This document shows, piece after piece, positions 23,525 through 27,844 of a DNA stretch of 27,844 nt. The notes under the pieces were generated by a model. The model worked only from the letters and a program-made list of their open reading frames with translations, did no database searches and was not told the DNA's origin. The stretch lies in assembly GCA_964586775.1 (NCBI GenBank), contig CAZPJD010000024.1, forward strand, positions 1-27,844. Reading direction: 5' to 3'. Each line of letters begins with the position of its first letter. Position 1 is the first letter of the stretch. The translations under genes were made by a program, and so were the position numbers. This DNA is from JADLEX01 sp964586775 (GTDB lineage Bacteria > Lernaellota > Lernaellaia > JACKCT01).

Positions 23525-25399
23525 ATGCGCAAACCTTTCGCGATTCTCGTCCTCGCCGTCGCGGCGATGTCGATCTTCTGGGCCGCGTGTCAAAGCAACG
23601 TCCAGTCCGTCCAGCCCTATAGCGGCAACATCAACCTTACGGTCGAGCAGCAAAAAGCCCTGCTCGACTCCGCGCGCAAGGGGCTCGAGGCCGGCGGCGC
23701 GGCGACGCTATCGGCCGACTGGTCTGCGATCGGCGGAGCGGGAGCGACCGTCGAGCTCTTCCTGCCGCCCAAGCAGCCGATCATCGTGGTCGAACTCGGC
23801 AGCGACTACGCCAAGGCGTTCGCCGCGGCGGTCAAGAAGGTCGCCACCGATCCCAAGTTCGCCGACTTCAAGGCCGATCTGGGCAAGGTGCGCATCAAGG
23901 TCGGCGTGATCGACTCGATGAAGAAGCTCGAATTCGACGGCTCGGGCAAGGAAAAGTCGGTACTGAAGAAGATCGACGACCAGACCGAGAACGCGGTGTT
24001 CGGATTCGTGATGGTCAAGGACGGCAAGACCGGCGCGCAGGTTCCCGAATACGCCCTATACAAGGGTTGGGCGATGAAGGGCGAGACCCGGTACATGGGC
24101 TGGAAGCTCGTCAAGCGCCAGCTTCGCGACCTGGCCCAGAAGACCGCGAACGACCGCGAGGCGTGGAAAACCGCCGAGCTGCACGCCTTCACCTCCAAGA
24201 CCTTCATCGACAAGGCCGCGCAGATCGGCGAACCGCTCGAACTCTACCGCGGCAAGAACATGCTGCCGCCGATCAGCACCGAATCGCTGCGCGCGTCGGC
24301 GGCGCTCAACGCCGATTACCTCGCCCGCGTCAACGACGAAAAGGGCAAGTTCTGGTACATCTACTGGCCGAACGAGGACGAGATCGCGAAGAACTACGGC
24401 ATCGTGCGCCACGCGGGCTCGGTCTACGGTCTTTTTGAAGCGTACAACCACCTGAAGGACAAGAAGTACGCCGACGCCGGTCGTCGTGGCCTGAACTTCC
24501 TGCTCGCCTCCACGCAGAATCCCAAGGAAGCGCCGGACATCACGCTCGTCATGGAGAAGACGCAGTCCGTGCTCGGCACGAACGCGCTGGTCGCCATGGC
24601 TTACGCGGTCATTCCCGAAGACCTGATGACCCCGCAGGACAAGGACCTGCGCGACAAGATCGGCAACTCGATCCTGTATTATCGCATGCCGCAAAAAGGT
24701 CTCTTCTACACGACCTTCGATCAGGCGCTGAACAAGAAAGCCCCGAAGGAGCAGGCGCGTTACTACCCCGGCGAGGCCATGCTCGCGCTCGTGCGCCTCT
24801 ACGAACGCACGCAGGACAAGAAGTGGCTCGACGCGGCCAAGGATCTCGCGCCCGGCCAGAAGGAGCTGTGGGAAAAAGCCGGTCACAACTCGGTCGGCGA
24901 CTACTGCTGGGTCGGTCAGGCGTTCGCGCGCATGGCTCGTCTTGAAACCGATCCCGCGCTCAAGGAAGAGTACAAGAAGGTCGGATTCTCGCACGCCGAC
25001 GCGGTCATCAAGCACCAGTTCCAGCCCGGCCACCCCAAGGGGTATTACCCCGACTATCAGGGCGGCGCGGACAACTCGCGCCCGCCGCGCACCACGCCGA
25101 CCTCGGCGCGGTCCGAATCGCTGGCCGAGAACTACCTGACGGCCAAGGCGCTGGGCGATGTGGAATCGCAGAAGAAGTACGGCGTGGCGCTGCTCCAGTC
25201 GATTCACTTCTACGCGCAGAACCAGTTCACGCCCGACAACAGCTACTTCCTGCCGTATCCCGAAAAGGCGCTGGGCGGCATCCGCGGATCGCTGATCGCC
25301 AACGATTTGCGCATCGACTACAACCAGCACGCGCTGTCGACGAAACTCAACGCCCTCGACGCTCCGGCGGAACTCGCCGCCCTTGGCGTGAAGTGGTGA
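23525..25399 (+). CDS. Lipoprotein with AMMECR1-like and six-hairpin-glycosidase-like domains
   Basis: 624 aa from ATG 23525, preceded by GGAGGAG; the longer frame from 23450 lacks such a site and would bury the signal peptide. The signal peptide (1-21) ends at C22 in FWAAC. Residues about 36-235 resemble a degenerate AMMECR1 domain: IKVGVIDSMKKLEF, then FGFVMVKDGKTGAQVPEYAL, a helix, and DREAWKTAELHAFTSKTF. Residues about 260-624 are helical repeats of the six-hairpin (alpha/alpha) toroid type, with YGIVRHAGSVYGLFEAY (about 292-308), RYYPGEAMLALVRLYE (about 412-427) and a terminal LGGIRGSLIANDLRIDY. Such toroids usually bind or cleave polysaccharides or epimerise uronic acids. Catalytic acids cannot be assigned by eye. 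Location is probably periplasmic or outer-membrane. The gene stands alone: 153 bp after the Omp85 gene, ending in a strong terminator. Confidence 0.75.
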   Translation: MRKPFAILVLAVAAMSIFWAACQSNVQSVQPYSGNINLTVEQQKALLDSARKGLEAGGAATLSADWSAIGGAGATVELFLPPKQPIIVVELGSDYAKAFAAAVKKVATDPKFADFKADLGKVRIKVGVIDSMKKLEFDGSGKEKSVLKKIDDQTENAVFGFVMVKDGKTGAQVPEYALYKGWAMKGETRYMGWKLVKRQLRDLAQKTANDREAWKTAELHAFTSKTFIDKAAQIGEPLELYRGKNMLPPISTESLRASAALNADYLARVNDEKGKFWYIYWPNEDEIAKNYGIVRHAGSVYGLFEAYNHLKDKKYADAGRRGLNFLLASTQNPKEAPDITLVMEKTQSVLGTNALVAMAYAVIPEDLMTPQDKDLRDKIGNSILYYRMPQKGLFYTTFDQALNKKAPKEQARYYPGEAMLALVRLYERTQDKKWLDAAKDLAPGQKELWEKAGHNSVGDYCWVGQAFARMARLETDPALKEEYKKVGFSHADAVIKHQFQPGHPKGYYPDYQGGADNSRPPRTTPTSARSESLAENYLTAKALGDVESQKKYGVALLQSIHFYAQNQFTPDNSYFLPYPEKALGGIRGSLIANDLRIDYNQHALSTKLNALDAPAELAALGVKW

Positions 25400-25431
25400 G
25401 ATCGCCCGAAACGTTTCTCGTAAGATGAACG

Positions 25432-25460
25432 AAAAACCCCGGCTCGCGCCGGGGTTTTTT
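25432..25460 (+). terminator. Strong rho-independent terminator
   Basis: CCCCGGC (25437-25443), loop TCGC, GCCGGGG (25448-25454), then six T (25455-25460). Five A (25432-25436) precede the stem, so it can also work on the minus strand. It ends the lipoprotein gene 33 bp after its stop and may also stop transcripts of the convergent gene. Confidence 0.95.
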
Positions 25461-25483
25461 GTCTCGGACGCGTGGGGAACCAG

Positions 25484-25553
25484 ACCCTCGCCCCGACTCG
25501 CTTCGCTCGCCACCCCTCTCACGTCATGACGGGAGAGACGCAGGGGTGAGGGC
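25484..25553. repeat. Palindromic intergenic repeat, copy B
   Basis: Outer arms ACCCTCGCCCC (25484-25494) and GGGGTGAGGGC (25543-25553) pair with two mismatches. The centre holds the 10-bp palindrome CGTCATGACG (25522-25531) flanked by CTCTC and GAGAG. The 24 bases at 25497-25520 are identical to 15946-15969 in copy A. The centre differs from copy A (ATCAGAT versus CGTCATGACG) while keeping a hairpin, a sign of conserved structure. It ends 4 bp from the stop codon of the convergent gene. Confidence 0.75.
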
Positions 25554-25557
25554 AAAC

Positions 25558-26871
25558 TCACGGTAGAATCGCCCCCCGCGCCGTCGCGACCAGCGGGCGA
25601 TCGAGGATGTTCAAATACTCGGCGAGGCGGTCGTCCGAGAACTCGGGGATGTTGACCATGATCGAGTTGAGCCGCAGCACGCCCTTCTTCAGATTCCCCA
25701 TGCCGTCCAGCGTGTAGCCGAGGTTCCCGCACTGGCCCGGGTCGTTCTCGGGCGCGTCCGCCAGATCCTTGCGATCGACGTAGAAAAGATTTGGCGTAAC
25801 CCCCAGACCCTTGTCGTAGGTCAGCCGATTCAGCCATGCGCCGTGTCCCGGCGGCGGAAGCGTCACCACCATCCAGCGATACGCGCCGCGATCCATCGCG
25901 GATTCCTCGTGCGACATCGCGCCGTCGATCGCCAGGGCGCGCGGGTTCTTTTCGTTCCGATAAGTCATGCCCGAAACGCCGCACAGCGCGTCGCTCGAGA
26001 CCGCGAATCGCGGCTCGGAGATCAGCGTGCCGGGATCGAAGGGCACATTTACCTCGGTCGGGAACTCGAACTGGTTCGCGTAATAGACGTTGTCGAGCAT
26101 GGCCGACGGCGACGGGATGTTGAGCAGCAGGACGATGCGGTTTTGCGTGTGCCGGATGACGCGCACCGGCCCGTCGATCCACGCCACGACCTTGCAGGTG
26201 AACTGCTCCTCGTTGCGCTCGATCTTCATCAGGCCCGCGAGCGCGGTCGCCGTGAAGCGGATCTTGAGACGGTCGATCGTGTTGCGTCCGTCCCCGCCGC
26301 CCTGCGCGTTCACCGCGAGCTTGCCGATCCCGATGGGCGCTTTGGCATCGAACGCCATCGTGTAATTCGCCGCGTAGATCGTGTTCGTCGCGGGATCGTA
26401 GCGGACGTAATCGACCGGCGAACGCGCGGGCGGCGCGTCGAACGCGACGAGGTGGATCCACGATCGACCGCCGCTCACGGGATCGGCGATTTCGATGGGG
26501 AGCGCCGCTTTCCATCCGGCGGGAAATGTCGTGTTTTCCGCCTTCGATCCCGCGTCTTTGGCCATGAAGACGAGCTCGTCGTTGGCGTCGAGCCGGCCGT
26601 CATCGACGTCCCGACCGGCGCGCGGTCCAAGCCCAAAGACCAGCGCCCCCTTGGCGTCGCGTTCGTCGATCTGGAACGGGATGGCCGCGATGCGCCCCTG
26701 AACAACGGCATAGGCCCCGATGTTCGCAATCGGCCGGCCCAGCAGCGGGCCGAAGTCCGTCGCCGCGAGGATGACGACGTCCGCCGAGCGCACCGGGACA
26801 TCGGCGACGGCGGCGTGTGCGGCGAGGACGAACAAACACAGCATCAACATCGCACGCAATCGGCATTTCAT
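25558..26871 (-). CDS. Secreted protein of unknown function (PFQIDE / LDANDELVFMA type)
   Basis: 437 aa from ATG 26871 (GGGGTG just upstream); a TTG four codons earlier is a less likely start. A cleavable signal peptide (MKCRLRAMLMLCLFVLAAHA..., cut near residue 23) leads to a beta-rich mature protein with no membrane span. Two motifs stand out, IPFQIDERD (64-72) and LDANDELVFMAKDAG (94-108). I recall this pair from uncharacterised secreted proteins of deltaproteobacteria-like genomes, but I know no function. Three Cys occur in the mature part (FTCKV, ALCGV, GQCGN). The many Asp/Asn-rich turns could bind Ca2+ or sugar, but this is a guess. It is convergent with the AMMECR1/six-hairpin lipoprotein gene across a strong terminator and a repeat, and divergent from a GT-C gene. 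Confidence 0.8.
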   Translation of the reverse strand: MKCRLRAMLMLCLFVLAAHAAVADVPVRSADVVILAATDFGPLLGRPIANIGAYAVVQGRIAAIPFQIDERDAKGALVFGLGPRAGRDVDDGRLDANDELVFMAKDAGSKAENTTFPAGWKAALPIEIADPVSGGRSWIHLVAFDAPPARSPVDYVRYDPATNTIYAANYTMAFDAKAPIGIGKLAVNAQGGGDGRNTIDRLKIRFTATALAGLMKIERNEEQFTCKVVAWIDGPVRVIRHTQNRIVLLLNIPSPSAMLDNVYYANQFEFPTEVNVPFDPGTLISEPRFAVSSDALCGVSGMTYRNEKNPRALAIDGAMSHEESAMDRGAYRWMVVTLPPPGHGAWLNRLTYDKGLGVTPNLFYVDRKDLADAPENDPGQCGNLGYTLDGMGNLKKGVLRLNSIMVNIPEFSDDRLAEYLNILDRPLVATARGAILP

Positions 26872-27031
26872 GACGCACCCCAATTCGGCCGTGCGATAAC
26901 ATGACCGCGCGATTTACGCGAGGAATTTTCCGGTGCGTTCCGTCGATTTTGACAGGGCGGTCCCTCGCGGCTAAGTTTGCGCCGACTCGAAAACTCGCGG
27001 CCCGGAAAATCACCGGCGCTCGGCGGCCACC

Positions 27032-27844
27032 ATGTTTCGCCACGTCCATCGATATGCGCTCGGCCTGTCGCTCGCGACCGTTTCGACGATCTGGATCGTC
27101 GGGCGTCTCGCCGGTATGGGCACGATGGACGACGCATTCATCACCTTCCGTTGCGCGCGCCATTTCGCGAATGGCCACGGGCTCGTTTTCAACATCGGCC
27201 AAAACGTCGAGGCTACGTCAAACTTCCTCTACGCGATCGCGCTGGGTCTCGCGGCCCGGATCGGTGTCAACATCGAGTTCGCGGCGCTCGTCGCCAACCT
27301 CGGCGCGCTCGCGGTACTCATGGTTCTGCTCGCGATTGACGCAGGCGTCACTGAGCGCGATTCGCTCTGGGATGCGCGGCGCATGTCGGGCCTCGTTTGG
27401 GCCGTCGCGTTACAACCCGCGTTCTGGGTCTACGCGCACTCCGGAATGGAAACGGTCGTATTCAGCGTCCTGTTGTTCGCCGGATTTCGGTGCGTCGCGC
27501 GATCCGCCATGGGCGAGGGCGATAGCGCGTGGGCGGGCTTGTGGATCGGCCTCGCGGCGACGATCCGCATGGAAGCGGCGGCGTTCATGGCGCCCGCGTG
27601 CGTGTTCGTATTTTTGTATTCGCCGCGCGAGACGCGCCTTCGCCGCGCGGCGTTGGCGGCGCTACTCTTCGCCGTCGTCTTCGTGCCCGTCGCCGCCTAT
27701 CGATATTCTTTCTACGGCGATCTCTTTCCCAACACCTACTACGCCAAGGTCGACGGCGGATCGCTCGCGCTGGCCGAGCGCGGGCTCATCTACGTCGCCC
27801 AGTGGTTCGGCACCACGCTCCCGGCCATCGCGGTCACGCTCGGC
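27032..27844 (+). CDS. GT-C membrane glycosyltransferase (AftB-like), N-terminal part, cut by window edge
   Basis: ATG 27032 opens 271 codons with no stop up to the window end. It is a paralogue of the gene at 11215. Shared motifs in the same order are MDDAFITFR (32-40, with D33 and D34), GLVFNIGQNVEATSNF (50-65), HSGMET (136-141), TIRMEAA (177-183) and YGDLFPNTYYAKV (228-240). The DDA/VFNxGxxVE pair in the first periplasmic loop is the expected catalytic site of this GT-C group, which includes mycobacterial AftB (GT89) as I recall. About six membrane spans are visible. The ribosome site is weak (GGCGG). It is divergent from the secreted unknown gene across 160 bp. The C-terminal part is not in the window, so full length and intactness are unknown. 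Confidence 0.85.
   Translation, partial: MFRHVHRYALGLSLATVSTIWIVGRLAGMGTMDDAFITFRCARHFANGHGLVFNIGQNVEATSNFLYAIALGLAARIGVNIEFAALVANLGALAVLMVLLAIDAGVTERDSLWDARRMSGLVWAVALQPAFWVYAHSGMETVVFSVLLFAGFRCVARSAMGEGDSAWAGLWIGLAATIRMEAAAFMAPACVFVFLYSPRETRLRRAALAALLFAVVFVPVAAYRYSFYGDLFPNTYYAKVDGGSLALAERGLIYVAQWFGTTLPAIAVTLG

Overview
The window comes from a high-GC, Gram-negative (two-membrane) bacterium. Evidence for an outer membrane is a TamB-like translocon protein directly followed by an Omp85/BamA-type barrel protein, plus several lipoproteins. Two lipoproteins carry long Asp-rich tethers straight after the lipid-anchored Cys. I associate that style with deltaproteobacteria-like lineages (Myxococcota, Bradymonadia, Lernaellota-like metagenome genomes); this placement is inference, since there is no rRNA or housekeeping marker here.

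Left part (1-9.6 kb): surface-glycan or lipid-modification gene content. On the minus strand a GT39-like membrane glycosyltransferase is followed by three successive cobalamin-binding radical SAM enzymes, the last cut by the window edge and overlapping its neighbour by one base (TAATG). Divergently transcribed are an NAD-dependent sugar epimerase/dehydratase and a small lipoprotein whose Cys residues follow a strict 11-residue period. Facing that lipoprotein is an 885-aa fusion of a GT2 polyprenyl-phosphate sugar synthase with a large membrane domain. Sampled lines suggest this left part is less GC-rich than what follows.

Middle (9.67-16 kb): a minus-strand DUF805-SRPBCC fusion; a divergent AftB-like GT-C membrane glycosyltransferase with a good promoter; an orphan TroA/ZnuA-type metal-binding lipoprotein; a lipoprotein-anchored peroxiredoxin; and a cytidylate-kinase-like P-loop protein with its own extended -10 promoter. 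A cluster of palindromic repeats lies between the last gene and the next region.

Right part (16-27.8 kb): a tamB-like gene (about 1,439 aa) and an Omp85 gene with an apparent seven POTRA domains (986 aa), 7 bp apart and almost certainly one transcript. Then comes a 624-aa lipoprotein with an apparent degenerate AMMECR1-like domain and a six-hairpin-glycosidase-like domain, ending in a textbook rho-independent terminator. A second copy of the palindromic repeat follows, then a convergent secreted protein of unknown function, and finally the start of a second AftB-like GT-C gene that runs off the window.

Overall theme: envelope building. Polyprenyl-linked sugar transfer involves at least three GT-C-type proteins (plus the membrane half of the fusion), one GT2 domain and an epimerase. 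Radical SAM chemistry, outer-membrane assembly (TamB/Omp85) and surface lipoproteins complete the set. No tRNA, rRNA, CRISPR array, transposase or prophage gene was seen. No gene-free stretch exceeds 300 bp.
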